Assembly (NCBI GenBank): GCA_904419835.1
Contig: CAJFTA010000034.1
Location: 1-37,887, forward strand
Source of the DNA: an uncultured Pseudoflavonifractor sp.
GTDB taxonomy: Bacteria; Bacillota; Clostridia; Oscillospirales; Oscillospiraceae
Direction: 5' to 3'
DNA length: 37,887 nt
Shown in pieces: positions 6,301 through 14,032 of the stretch. The notes beneath the pieces are model-generated. The model worked only from the letters and a program-made list of their open reading frames with translations, made no database searches and was not told the DNA's origin. The translations under genes were made by a program, and so were the position numbers. The first letter of the stretch is position 1. Each line of letters begins with the position of its first letter.

Positions 6301-7770
6301 ATGCAGCTGGATAAGGATTTACAGTCGGTCCAGGAGGTCCGGGACCTGATTAAGACGGCCAAAGAGGCCCAGCGGGCCCTGGCCCGGATGGACCAGGCCC
6401 AGATAGACAAAATCGTGGCCGCCATCTCGGCGGCGGGGGCGGAGCACGCCGGGCGGCTGGCCGCCATGGCGGTGGAGGAGACCGGTTTTGGCAAAAAAGA
6501 GGACAAGGAGCTGAAGAACCGCTTCGCCGCCCTCACCCTCTACGAGGCCATCCGGGACGAGCGTACCATCGGCATTTTGGCGGAGGACCGGGAGAAGCGC
6601 ATCATCGACATCGGCGTGCCCGTGGGCATTGTGGCCGGGCTGGTGCCCTCCACCAACCCCACCTCCACCGTCATCTACAAGGCCATGATCTGCCTCAAGG
6701 CGGGCAGCCCCATCATCTTCTCCCCCCACCCCAGCGCCCTCAACTGCATCCGGGAGACGGTGGCGGTGGTCCGCCGGGCGGCGGAGGGGGCGGGGGCCCC
6801 GGCGGGGAGCATCTCCTGCATCTCCACCCCCACCATGGAGGCCACCAGCGCCCTGATGAAGCACCGGGACACCCGGCTCATCCTGGCCACCGGCGGCGGG
6901 GCCATGGTCAAGGCGGCCTATTCCTCGGGCACCCCGGCCATCGGCGTGGGCGCGGGCAACGGCCCGGCCTATATCCACCGCACAGCCGACGTGCCCATGG
7001 CGGTGAAGCGGATTCTGGACTCCAAGACCTTTGACAACGGCACCATCTGCGCCAGTGAGCAGAGCATTGTGGTCACCCGGGAGATGGAGCCCAGGGTGAC
7101 GGCGGAGCTGACGGCGCAGGGGGCCTGCATCCTCAGCGACGGGCAGCACAAGGCCCTCTCCAGGTGCATCCTCCGGCCCAACGGTACCATGAACCCGGCC
7201 ATTGTGGGCAAGCGTGTGGAGCAGGTGGCCGCCCTGGCCGGGCTGTCCGGCATCCCGGCGGGAGCCAGGGTGCTGGTGGCCCGGGAGACCGGCGTGGGCC
7301 CCGGTTACCCCTACTCCAGCGAGAAGCTGGGGCTGATCCTGGCTCTCTATGTGGAGGATGACGAGGAGGCGGCCCTCCGCCGGTGCGTGGAAATTCTGGA
7401 GTGGGAGGGCGCGGGCCACACCTTCTCCATCCACGCCGAGGACGAGAGCGTGGTCAAGAAATTTGCCGCCGCCGTGCCCGCCAGCCGGGTGCTGGTGAAC
7501 ACCCCCTCCTCCCTGGGCGGTATCGGCGCCAGCACCTGCCTGTTCCCCGCCCTCACCCTGGGCTGCGGCGCGGTGGGCGGCTCCTCCAGCTCCAACAACA
7601 TCGGCCCCCTGGACCTCATCAACATCAAGCGGGTGGCCTGGGGCGTCAGGGAGCTGGAGGAGATTCGGGGCGGCCCGGCCTGCCGGGCGGACGGGGGAGG
7701 CCGGGGGACGGTTGACGCCTCCGCCATGGACGAGCTGGTGCGCCTGATTATGAGGAGGCTGAACGTATGA
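6301..7770 (+). CDS. eutE: CoA-acylating acetaldehyde dehydrogenase
   Basis: 489 residues. Converts acetaldehyde + CoA + NAD+ to acetyl-CoA inside the microcompartment. It has the aldehyde-dehydrogenase fold typical of EutE/PduP: VPVGIVAGLVPSTNPTSTVI for cofactor binding, ATGGGAMVKAAYSSGTPAIG, and the catalytic cysteine in FDNGTICASEQS (Cys250). The C-terminus ends in a Gly-rich linker and a helix SAMDELVRLIMRRLNV that resembles encapsulation peptides, which in related enzymes are more often at the N-terminus. ATG at 6301 with CGGAGGG upstream. Its stop overlaps the next start (ATGA, 7767-7770). Confidence 0.93.
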   Translation: MQLDKDLQSVQEVRDLIKTAKEAQRALARMDQAQIDKIVAAISAAGAEHAGRLAAMAVEETGFGKKEDKELKNRFAALTLYEAIRDERTIGILAEDREKRIIDIGVPVGIVAGLVPSTNPTSTVIYKAMICLKAGSPIIFSPHPSALNCIRETVAVVRRAAEGAGAPAGSISCISTPTMEATSALMKHRDTRLILATGGGAMVKAAYSSGTPAIGVGAGNGPAYIHRTADVPMAVKRILDSKTFDNGTICASEQSIVVTREMEPRVTAELTAQGACILSDGQHKALSRCILRPNGTMNPAIVGKRVEQVAALAGLSGIPAGARVLVARETGVGPGYPYSSEKLGLILALYVEDDEEAALRRCVEILEWEGAGHTFSIHAEDESVVKKFAAAVPASRVLVNTPSSLGGIGASTCLFPALTLGCGAVGGSSSSNNIGPLDLINIKRVAWGVRELEEIRGGPACRADGGGRGTVDASAMDELVRLIMRRLNV

Positions 7771-8462
7771 GTGAGGTCAACGCGGACGGTGTTCTGCTCA
7801 ATCCCCATGAGCACCTTTTGCAGGAGGTGCAGAACCTGACCAACAGCCTGATGGCGGCAAAGCCGGCCGGGGCGGAGGGCGACGAGACCATGGCCCATGA
7901 GATTACCGCCCTCAACGGCGAGCCGGCGGGCACTGTGGGCGGCGCGCCCCACATGCCGGCCCAGGGCGCGGAGAACAGGGCGGAGAGAAGAACCCGCAAA
8001 AAGCGCTCCCGCGCCGGCCCGGAACAGGAAAAGGAGGCCTCGGTTTCCACCATGGGCCGGGCTGATGTGGAAAAAACGTCCGAGGGGCAAAAAAAGCCCC
8101 GAAGCGGAAATCATATGGAGGGCCCCGCTTCCGGGGCGCACAACGGAAAAGGAGACAGGAAAATGGCTAACACAAACGCACTTGGTATGGTGGAGACCCG
8201 CGGCCTGGTGGCCGCCATTGAGGCGGCGGACGCCATGGTGAAGGCGGCCAACGTCCAGCTGGTGGGCAAGGAGCAGGTGGGCGGCGGCCTGGTGACCGTG
8301 ATGGTCCGGGGCGACGTGGGGGCCGTCAAGGCGGCCACCGACGCCGGCGCCGCAGCGGCGGAGAAGGTGGGCGAGCTGGTGAGCGTCCACGTCATCCCCC
8401 GCCCCCACGCCGAGGTGGACTCCGTCCTGCCCCACGGCAAGGGCGAGTACGACGGGCAGTAA
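7767..8462 (+). CDS. EutM-type shell protein with a 132-residue N-terminal extension
   Basis: An open frame starting at an ATGA overlap with eutE runs without a stop through 7767-8162 and in frame into eutM, giving 231 residues. The first 132 residues are not a family I recognise. They comprise a possible amphipathic helix (NPHEHLLQEVQNLTNSLMAA), an Ala/Gly/Pro-rich stretch and a strongly basic segment (RAERRTRKKRSR). Two GC hairpins lie near 8079-8145. eutM also has its own strong ribosome binding site and ATG at 8163. Either a fused long form and a short form are both made, or the upstream part is a separate gene that lost its stop. The coupled start argues that the extension is translated. 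Confidence 0.55.
   Translation: MSEVNADGVLLNPHEHLLQEVQNLTNSLMAAKPAGAEGDETMAHEITALNGEPAGTVGGAPHMPAQGAENRAERRTRKKRSRAGPEQEKEASVSTMGRADVEKTSEGQKKPRSGNHMEGPASGAHNGKGDRKMANTNALGMVETRGLVAAIEAADAMVKAANVQLVGKEQVGGGLVTVMVRGDVGAVKAATDAGAAAAEKVGELVSVHVIPRPHAEVDSVLPHGKGEYDGQ
8163..8462 (+). CDS. eutM: ethanolamine microcompartment hexameric shell protein
   Basis: 99 residues, the standard single-BMC length. Starts MANTNALGMVETRGLVAAIE with GGAGACAGG 4-5 bases before the ATG at 8163. The whole BMC domain is present: ADAMVKAANVQLVGKEQVGG, then LVTVMVRGDVGAVKAATDAG, and ending LVSVHVIPRPHAEVD. EutM/PduA-type proteins form the major hexagonal tiles of the shell with small-molecule pores. The same frame is open upstream to 7767, so this may be an internal start within a longer product. 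Confidence 0.93.
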   Translation: MANTNALGMVETRGLVAAIEAADAMVKAANVQLVGKEQVGGGLVTVMVRGDVGAVKAATDAGAAAAEKVGELVSVHVIPRPHAEVDSVLPHGKGEYDGQ

Positions 8463-8465
8463 GCC

Positions 8466-9197
8466 GTGGCGCTGCTGACCGAGGAGGACGTGCGGCGCAT
8501 GTCCAATGGCGGCGCCAGGGGTCCGGTGGCGGTCCGGGCGGGGGAGGTCCTCACCCCCGCCGCCCGGGACTGGCTGAGAGAGAAGGGGGTGGAGGTGGTC
8601 TATCCCCAGGGCAGTTCCGGAGAGCCGGTGGAGCGCCCCAGGTACCGCACGGTGTCCGGCGCGGTGCTGGCGGAGAAGCCGGAGCACATGACCCACCTGA
8701 AGGGCAATATCCTGGTGGACAAGGACCACCCCCGCATCGCCTTCCGGGGCTGCATCGACAGCCTGGAGGCGGAGATCCTCCTGGCCCAGCAGGCCTGCGC
8801 CGGGGCGGGATGCCCCGCCCTGGCACAGGAGCTGGAGGAGGTGCTGGCCTTTGTGCGGCGGTTCATCCGCTTCGACGTGCTGGACGAGCCGGTGGGAGAG
8901 ATTGCGCTGTGCGGGTACGGCCCGGACGAGCTGCGGGAATACTCCCACTACCCGGAGAAGCATCTGGGCCAGCCCCACTTCATGCCCCATTACACCGACT
9001 CCGCCGCCATTCTGGCGGTGAACAAGGTGCGCACCGAGGTGCGGCGCACCGAGCTGGCGGCCTACGCCGCCTTTCGGGACGCAGACGGCGGCGTGAAGCG
9101 GCCGGACATCATTCTGGGGCTCAACCGCCTGTCCTCCCTGATGTGGATCATGATGATCAAGCTCAAGGCGGGGAAATACCCCCGGGAGGTGAAATAA
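8466..9197 (+). CDS. eutT: ethanolamine-type ATP:cob(I)alamin adenosyltransferase
   Basis: 243 residues. Supplies adenosylcobalamin to EutBC. The N-terminal region (LTEEDVRRMSNGG; VLTPAARDWLREKGVEV) is typical of Firmicutes EutT. The core has HMTHLKGNILVDKDHPRIAFRG, followed by a helical bundle (SLEAEILLAQQAC; LEEVLAFVRRFIRFDVLDEP). The Cys-Cys-x2-Cys cluster of the Salmonella enzyme is not visible here. Start is GTG at 8466, three bases after the eutM stop, with a weak ribosome binding site, so coupling to eutM is likely. The function rests on family likeness and operon position. Confidence 0.85.
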   Translation: MALLTEEDVRRMSNGGARGPVAVRAGEVLTPAARDWLREKGVEVVYPQGSSGEPVERPRYRTVSGAVLAEKPEHMTHLKGNILVDKDHPRIAFRGCIDSLEAEILLAQQACAGAGCPALAQELEEVLAFVRRFIRFDVLDEPVGEIALCGYGPDELREYSHYPEKHLGQPHFMPHYTDSAAILAVNKVRTEVRRTELAAYAAFRDADGGVKRPDIILGLNRLSSLMWIMMIKLKAGKYPREVK

Positions 9198-10034
9198 ATG
9201 GAACACACAGCGCTGGAACGGCTGGCGGAGGCGGTGGTGGAGCGGCTGACCGTGCCTCTGGAGGCCAGCGGGCGGCACGTCCACCTGTGCCGGACCCATG
9301 TGGAGGCCCTGTTCGGACCGGGCCACCAACTGGAGAGGGTGCGGGACCTGTCCCAGCCGGGGCAGTTTGTCTGTAACCAGCGGGTGACCCTTGTGGGGCC
9401 AAAGGGCCAGCTGGGCAACGTGGTGGTGCTGGGCCCGGAGCGGCCCGAGAGCCAGGTGGAGATCTCCCTCACCGACGGGGTGGCCCTGGGCATCACGCCG
9501 CCGGTGCGCATCTCGGGGGATGTGTCCGGTACGCCGGGCATTGTCCTCCGGGGACCGGCGGGGGAGATTACCCTGAAGCAGGGGGTCATCGCCGCAAAGC
9601 GGCACATCCACATGACGCCAGAGGACGCCGGGCGGTGGGGCCTGTCCGACAAGCAGGACATCCGGCTCCGCACCCTCACCAGCCGTCCGGTTACCTTTGA
9701 GGCGGTGGAGGTGCGCATTTCCCCCAAATTTTCAACCGCCGTCCATCTGGACTACGACGAGGCCAACGCCTGCGGCTTCCGTAAGGGGGACCGGGCCATA
9801 CCCCTGCCTGACTGGGAGGAAACGGGGGATGACGGGCCTCGTCGTGATCGCGCCGAGTGGCGCGTCCCGAGCGTTTTGCTCTGCAAAACCTCGATGGAGG
9901 GCAGATTCACTCTGCCCGAACAGATTCCAACAGGGGCCCCCGGAAAGGCCCGCCTTTCCGGGGATGAGGCCAACGCCTGCGGCTTCCGCAAGGGGGACCG
10001 GGCCATCCCTGTGACAGGGGGAGAGGGCCTGTGA
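9198..10034 (+). CDS. eutD: PduL-type phosphotransacylase, C-terminally extended
   Basis: 278 residues. Converts acetyl-CoA to acetyl-phosphate and frees CoA in the microcompartment. N-terminal helix MEHTALERLAEAVVERLTV resembles an encapsulation peptide. Two PduL repeats follow, with the metal-binding SGRHVHL (about residue 25) and AAKRHIHMTP (about 133), and the family's HLDYDEANACGF near residues 183-194. PduL proteins normally end shortly after this; here the frame continues about 80 codons. It passes through element copy C and re-enters, in frame, a second copy of DEANACGFRKGDRAIP before stopping. One extra G in the run at 9824-9828 would create a stop at the place where the other elements have theirs, so a 1-base deletion (or sequencing error) probably caused the extension. 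Confidence 0.88.
   Translation: MEHTALERLAEAVVERLTVPLEASGRHVHLCRTHVEALFGPGHQLERVRDLSQPGQFVCNQRVTLVGPKGQLGNVVVLGPERPESQVEISLTDGVALGITPPVRISGDVSGTPGIVLRGPAGEITLKQGVIAAKRHIHMTPEDAGRWGLSDKQDIRLRTLTSRPVTFEAVEVRISPKFSTAVHLDYDEANACGFRKGDRAIPLPDWEETGDDGPRRDRAEWRVPSVLLCKTSMEGRFTLPEQIPTGAPGKARLSGDEANACGFRKGDRAIPVTGGEGL
9756..9962 (+). mobile_element. tail-replacing structured element, copy C (3' end of eutD)
   Basis: First tail from 9756; its ancestral stop was probably at 9830-9832, now out of frame. Two bases after it comes GGCCTCGTCGT (9835-9845), the reverse complement of ACGACGAGGCC at 9754-9764, which spans the tail start. The core carries hairpin GCGCC-GAGT-GGCGC (about 9850-9863), hairpin TTTTGC-TCT-GCAAAA (9874-9888), hairpin GGGCAGA-TTCAC-TCTGCCC (9899-9917), CAGATTCC, and a terminal hairpin CCGGAAAGG/CCTTTCCGG (9940-9961). 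The duplicate tail begins at 9963. Confidence 0.72.
9963..10034 (+). repeat. second copy of the eutD 3' end (in frame)
   Basis: GATGAGGCCAACGCCTGCGG at 9963 onward repeats 9756 onward. Differences are GAC/GAT, CGT/CGC, ATA/ATC and CCC/CCT, all synonymous, before the ends diverge. It supplies the stop codon now used by eutD at 10032-10034. Probably the original terminus of the gene. Confidence 0.7.
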
Positions 10035-10321
10035 CGCTGGAGGAGCGGGGCGGAGACCTGATCATCACCCATCTCCCCATCGAGCAGATGGCCCTCCTCT
10101 CCCTGGGCGTGGCCCTGACGGAGGAGGAGCGGACCGTCCTGCTGGCCCTGCTGGAGGGACGGCGGGTCTACCTGGCCGACGGCGCTCTGGAGTACAAGAA
10201 GTACGCCCGTACCGCCGAGCGGGGGATCTACGTCCGCTTCACCGCCATGGAGCGGGAGCTGCGGGAGCTGGGTATCCGGAGAGGAGGGGGCGGCCGTGCT
10301 GCTGGGTACGGTAGAGGGTAA
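10031..10321 (+). CDS. small conserved eut-operon protein of unknown function
   Basis: 96 residues, starting at a GTGA overlap with the eutD stop. The sequence (DLIITHLPIEQMALLSLGVA; RTVLLALLEGRRVYLADGAL; YARTAERGIYVRFTAMEREL) is predicted mostly helical, with no signal peptide or membrane segment. The position between the phosphotransacylase and eutN matches small uncharacterised genes in other Firmicutes eut operons, but I cannot name a function. Its 3' end overlaps the eutN start by 26 bases. Confidence 0.7.
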   Translation: MTLEERGGDLIITHLPIEQMALLSLGVALTEEERTVLLALLEGRRVYLADGALEYKKYARTAERGIYVRFTAMERELRELGIRRGGGGRAAGYGRG

Positions 10322-10535
10322 TATCTGGTCCACCAAAAAGTCCCCCGGCCTCTTCGGCAAGTCCTTTCTCACCGTCCGGGTGGGGGAACAGCTCCTCATC
10401 TGCGCCGACTGCGTGGGCGCGGGGGAGGGGGAGCGGGTACTGGTGGCCACCGGCGGCGCGGCCCGTGTGGCCGCCGGGAAGGACGTCCCGGTGGACGCCG
10501 CCGTGGTGGGCATCGTGGACCAGAGCCAGCCCTGA
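10296..10535 (+). CDS. eutN: ethanolamine microcompartment pentameric vertex protein
   Basis: 79 residues, EutN/CcmL family (BMC-P). These proteins form pentamers that cap the vertices of the shell. The start is GTG at 10296 after GAGGAGGGGG, inside the end of the preceding gene. Family features are LGTVEGNIWSTKKSPGLFGK, FLTVRV, CADCVGAGEGERVLVATGGAAR, and PVDAAVVGIVD at the end. Somewhat shorter than the 85-95 residues usual for EutN, but the fold-defining segments are all present. Confidence 0.9.
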   Translation: MLLGTVEGNIWSTKKSPGLFGKSFLTVRVGEQLLICADCVGAGEGERVLVATGGAARVAAGKDVPVDAAVVGIVDQSQP

Positions 10536-10553
10536 GACAACAGGAAAGGGGCA

Positions 10554-11645
10554 ATGAATTTGTCCATCAACGAGATTATCATCTATCTAATGGTCCTCTT
10601 CATGGTCCTGGGCGCGGTGGACCGGATTTTGGGCAACCGCTTCGGCCTGGGGGAGAAGTTTGAAGAGGGCATCCTGAATATGGGCGCTCTGGCGCTGTCC
10701 ATGATCGGCATTATCTGCCTGGCGCCGGTGCTGGCCGATGTGCTGCGGCCGGTGGTGGTGCCGGTGTACCAGTTCCTGGGGGCCGATCCGGCCATGTTTG
10801 TGGGCACCATTCTGGCCAACGACATGGGCGGCGCGCCCCTGGCCAGGGAGCTGGCCCTGACGGAAGAGGCGGGGCAGTTCGGCGGGCTGATCGTGGGCGC
10901 CATGCTGGGGCCCACCATCGTGTTCACCATCCCCGTGGGTCTGGGCATTATCCAAAAGGAGGACCGGCCCGCCCTGGCCTCCGGCGTGCTGGCGGGGGTG
11001 GTCACCATCCCCCTGGGCGCTCTGGTGGGCGGCCTGGCCGCCGGGTTCGGCGTGGGTATGGTGCTGCGCAACCTGATCCCCATCGTGCTCATCGCGGTCC
11101 TCATCGCCATCGGCCTGTGGAAGATTCCGGACGGCATGGTGAAGGGCTTTCAGGTGTTCGGCCGGGCGGTGGTCATCCTTATCACCGTGGGTCTGGCCAT
11201 CGCCATTGTCCAGAAGCTGACCCCCATCACCATTCTGCCCGGCCTTACCCCAATTGAGGAGGGCTTCACCGTGGTGGGAGACATCGCCGTGGTGCTGGCC
11301 GGTGCCTTCCCCCTGGTGTACGTCATCACCAAGGTGTTCCGCAAGCCCCTGATGAAGCTGGGCCGCCTGCTGGGCATGAACGACATCGCCGCCGCCGGGA
11401 TGGTGGCCACACTGGCCAACAACATCCCCATGTTCGGCATGATGAAGGACATGGACCACCGGGGCAAGGTCATCAACGTGGCCTTTGCCGTGTCGGCCGC
11501 CTTTGTGTTCGGCGACCACCTGGGCTTTACCGCCGGCTTTGACTCGGACATGATCTTCCCCATGATTGTGGGCAAGCTGGTGGGCGGCGTGTCCGCCGTG
11601 GCGGTGGCCATGGTGCTGACCAGAAAGGAGGAAAACCGTGGATAA
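10554..11645 (+). CDS. eutH: ethanolamine transporter
   Basis: 363 residues with about ten hydrophobic segments throughout; an inner-membrane carrier for ethanolamine uptake. Diagnostic stretches are NEIIIYLMVLFMVLGAVDRI at the N-terminus, GTILANDMGGAPLARELA, GLIVGAMLGPTIVFTIPVGL, LANNIPMFGMMKDMD and FVFGDHLGFTAGFD. ATG at 10554 follows GGAAAGGGGC, 18 bases after eutN. The stop overlaps the start of eutQ by eight bases. Confidence 0.95.
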   Translation: MNLSINEIIIYLMVLFMVLGAVDRILGNRFGLGEKFEEGILNMGALALSMIGIICLAPVLADVLRPVVVPVYQFLGADPAMFVGTILANDMGGAPLARELALTEEAGQFGGLIVGAMLGPTIVFTIPVGLGIIQKEDRPALASGVLAGVVTIPLGALVGGLAAGFGVGMVLRNLIPIVLIAVLIAIGLWKIPDGMVKGFQVFGRAVVILITVGLAIAIVQKLTPITILPGLTPIEEGFTVVGDIAVVLAGAFPLVYVITKVFRKPLMKLGRLLGMNDIAAAGMVATLANNIPMFGMMKDMDHRGKVINVAFAVSAAFVFGDHLGFTAGFDSDMIFPMIVGKLVGGVSAVAVAMVLTRKEENRG

Positions 11646-12069
11646 GCAGGCGCTGGAGGCCCTGGTGCGCCAGGTGCTGCTGGAGAAGCTGGGGGAGACA
11701 CCGGCGGAGACGGTGAAAAAGGTGCCGGTGCCCCAGCTGAAGGTGACGGAGGAGCACCGGATGGACACCGGCCGGGCGGGGGACAGGGTCTACACCCGGG
11801 ACCTGTTTACCCTCTCTGAGAGCCCCCGGCTGGGGGCGGGCATCATGGAGATGACCGACACCACCTTCCCCTGGACGCTGAACTACGACGAGATGGACTA
11901 TGTGATTGAGGGGCGGCTGGACATCCAGACCGGCCGGGGTACTGTGTCCGCCGGGCCGGGTGAGATCATCTATATCCCCAGGGGAAGCGCCGTCCGCTTC
12001 TCTGTGACGGGCCACGCCCGCTTCCTCTATTTCGTCTATCCGGCGGATTGGCAGGGCCGGAACGCATAA
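11638..12069 (+). CDS. eutQ: EutQ cupin-fold protein
   Basis: 143 residues. GTG start at 11638 with AAAGGAGG upstream, overlapping the eutH end. The N-terminal helix MDKQALEALVRQVLLEKLGE looks like an encapsulation peptide. After a linker comes a single cupin domain (MEMTDTTFPWTLNYDEMDYV; EGRLDIQTGRGTVSAGPGEI; YIPRGSAVRFSVTGHARFLY). EutQ proteins have been reported to have acetate-kinase-like activity; that role is taken from family knowledge. Last gene of the eut operon, followed at once by a terminator. Confidence 0.9.
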   Translation: MDKQALEALVRQVLLEKLGETPAETVKKVPVPQLKVTEEHRMDTGRAGDRVYTRDLFTLSESPRLGAGIMEMTDTTFPWTLNYDEMDYVIEGRLDIQTGRGTVSAGPGEIIYIPRGSAVRFSVTGHARFLYFVYPADWQGRNA

Positions 12070-12105
12070 AAAGCAGGTGGAGAGCAACGCTTTCCACCTG
12101 CTTTT
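12068..12105. terminator. bidirectional terminator between eutQ and the nucleoside hydrolase operon
   Basis: Stem AAAGCAGGTGGA / TCCACCTGCTTT with A-run and T-run on either side, so it can serve the convergent transcripts from both strands. Confidence 0.85.
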
Positions 12106-12123
12106 GCAGTATTGTATAAAGGA

Positions 12124-13062
12124 TTATGCTCCGCCGTACTCGCCCAGCAGGCCCAGCAGCCGCCGGACAAACCGGGGCCGGTCCACGTCCAGCACCAGGT
12201 CGGTGTTGGGGGTACGCTTGGCGTCGCTGAAGGCGTCGGTGACCGTCTTGCCCCGGGTGTGGACGCCGGCGCGCTCCACGCCAACCCAGCAGCGGACGGA
12301 GGTAAAGAGGGTGGGGTCAATGGCGCACAGCATGGCGCATGGGTCGTGCATGGGGGCGCCGGGGGTGCCGTAGGGCACGGCCCAGGACAGCTCCTGCCGG
12401 CTGAGGGCGGCGCAGAAGGCGGCCTGCACAGTGCCGAGGGTCTCCAGCGCTTCCACCTCCGCCTCCGTCAGGTGGGCCCGGTGGCACACATCCAGGCCGC
12501 ACAGGGCGATGGGGATACCGGAGCGGAACACCATCTCGGCGGCTTCCGGGTCGGCGTAGATATTGAACTCAGCGGCGGGGGTGGCGTTGCCGAAGCAGGC
12601 GCCGCCGCCCATGACGGTCATTTTCTTGATGTACTTGGGCAGGTCGGGATACTTGGCCAGGGCGATGGCCAGGTTGGTCAGGGGGCCGGTGGCCACAATC
12701 TCCAGCTGACCCTCCAGAGCCACGGCCTCACGCCAGATGGCGTCCCAGGCCTTCTCCTTCTGTAGCACAGCCTTGGGCTCGGGCATGGGCCAGCCCATGA
12801 GGCCGTCGGCGCCGTGGACCTCACTGGCCTCCCGGACCGCTCCGGTGAGGGGACGGTCCGCGCCGGGATATACCGGAATGTCCTCCCGGCCGCCCAGGGC
12901 CAGAATTTTCAGGGTATTGGGGGCGGTGTATCGCAGGGGCACGTTGCCCGCGACAGGGGTAATGGCCCTGATGTCCAGCTCAGGGGCCCGGAAGGCGGCC
13001 AGCAGGGCCATGGCGTCGTCAATGCCCGGGTCGCAGTCAATGATGACGGGTCTTCTGTTCAT
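12124..13062 (-). CDS. inosine-uridine preferring nucleoside hydrolase family protein (distal copy)
   Basis: 312 residues. Family members hydrolyse ribonucleosides to base and ribose using a Ca2+ ion. The N-terminal metal motif PVIIDCDPGIDDAMALL is intact, as are ATGPLTNLAIAL, MTVMGGGACFGNATPAAEFN and the C-terminal region around AMLCAIDPTLF. The ATG at 13062 overlaps the preceding gene's stop (ATGA), with GGGAGGGAGAGG upstream. The pair with the next gene suggests two paralogues with different substrates, for example purine and pyrimidine nucleosides; this cannot be decided from the sequence. The uridine phosphorylase at 33310 gives a second nucleoside route. Confidence 0.92.
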   Translation of the reverse strand: MNRRPVIIDCDPGIDDAMALLAAFRAPELDIRAITPVAGNVPLRYTAPNTLKILALGGREDIPVYPGADRPLTGAVREASEVHGADGLMGWPMPEPKAVLQKEKAWDAIWREAVALEGQLEIVATGPLTNLAIALAKYPDLPKYIKKMTVMGGGACFGNATPAAEFNIYADPEAAEMVFRSGIPIALCGLDVCHRAHLTEAEVEALETLGTVQAAFCAALSRQELSWAVPYGTPGAPMHDPCAMLCAIDPTLFTSVRCWVGVERAGVHTRGKTVTDAFSDAKRTPNTDLVLDVDRPRFVRRLLGLLGEYGGA

Positions 13063-14021
13063 GCCTCTCCCTCCCCATAGGTTTTTACGGCCTCCACCAG
13101 CAGGCCGGCAAAGCCGTCCCGGTCCACGCCCATGATGACCCGGGCGTTGGGGGCGGCGGAGGTGATGTGGTACCGGTCGCCCACCGTGGCGCCCCGGGTG
13201 TAGTCCCCGGCCACCTCGATGTCCACGTGCATCTCCTCCACGGTGAACAGCTCCGGGGCTGCCAGGGCGGCCACCGCCACTGCGTCGTGAACGGGAGCGC
13301 CGGCGTAGCCCTTCTCCCGGTGGAAGCGGTAGAAGAACTCCAGCCACTCGGCCACAATGCGGGCCACCGGGTTGCCAACCGCCCGGATGCGGGCAAAGTC
13401 CTCGGGGAAGATAAGGGACTTCTCGGTCACGTCCAGTCCGGCCATGGTGATGGGCACGCCGGAGCGGAACACAATATCGGCGGCCTCCGGGTCCACCAGG
13501 ATGTTGAACTCGGCGGCGGGAGTCCAGTTGCCGTGGGTGATGCCGCCGCCCATAAGGGAGATGCCGCCGATCTTCTCCTTCAGCTCCGGGTGGGACAGGA
13601 GCAGGGCGGCCACATTGGTCAGGGGGCCGGTGGGCACCAGATACACCGGCTCCTCGCTCTCGGAGAGCACCCTGGCCATCAGCCCGGCGGCGGAGCAGGG
13701 CAGGGGCGCACGGTCCGGCTCAGGCAGGTCGGGGCCGTCCAGGCCCGACTCCCCGTGGACGCTGGGGGCCGCCATGGGCTCGGCCGCCAGGGGCGCGGGG
13801 CGGCCCTTGGCCATGGGCGCGTCAATGCCCAGCAGCGTCATGACCCGCAGGGCGTTGTAGGTGGTCTTTTCAATGGTCTGGTTGCCGCAGACGGAGGTGA
13901 CGCCCCGGATGTCCAGGGCGGGGGATGCCTTGGCCAGCATCCAGGCCATGGCGTCGTCGTGGCCCGGGTCGCCGTCCAGCAGGACGGGAATCCGGGCGGG
14001 CGGATTCCAACGGATTGCCAT
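13059..14021 (-). CDS. inosine-uridine preferring nucleoside hydrolase family protein (proximal copy)
   Basis: 320 residues from the ATG at 14021, preceded by AAGGAGGAATACT. An upstream in-frame start would add 11 residues without a ribosome binding site. It carries the metal-binding PVLLDGDPGHDDAMAW at the N-terminus, PTGPLTNVAALLL, SLMGGGITHGNWTPAAEFNI and a second metal-site region around GAPVHDAVAVAAL. The gene is clearly paralogous to the distal copy but not identical. Translation of the distal copy is coupled by a 4-base overlap. Confidence 0.92.
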   Translation of the reverse strand: MAIRWNPPARIPVLLDGDPGHDDAMAWMLAKASPALDIRGVTSVCGNQTIEKTTYNALRVMTLLGIDAPMAKGRPAPLAAEPMAAPSVHGESGLDGPDLPEPDRAPLPCSAAGLMARVLSESEEPVYLVPTGPLTNVAALLLSHPELKEKIGGISLMGGGITHGNWTPAAEFNILVDPEAADIVFRSGVPITMAGLDVTEKSLIFPEDFARIRAVGNPVARIVAEWLEFFYRFHREKGYAGAPVHDAVAVAALAAPELFTVEEMHVDIEVAGDYTRGATVGDRYHITSAAPNARVIMGVDRDGFAGLLVEAVKTYGEGEA

Positions 14022-14032
14022 AGTATTCCTCC

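Noticed and set aside
5016..6536. 506-codon open frame on the minus strand across eutC, both eut elements and eutL
   Set aside because: It is antisense to well-recognised genes. The similar peptides it shows at elements A and B (VNxPGIK-type) only reflect the conserved nucleotide core of the repeats, and there is no ribosome binding site.
7347..9611. Long antisense frame opposite eutE-eutD
   Set aside because: Shadow of high-GC coding sequence; the sense genes are clearly identified by family.
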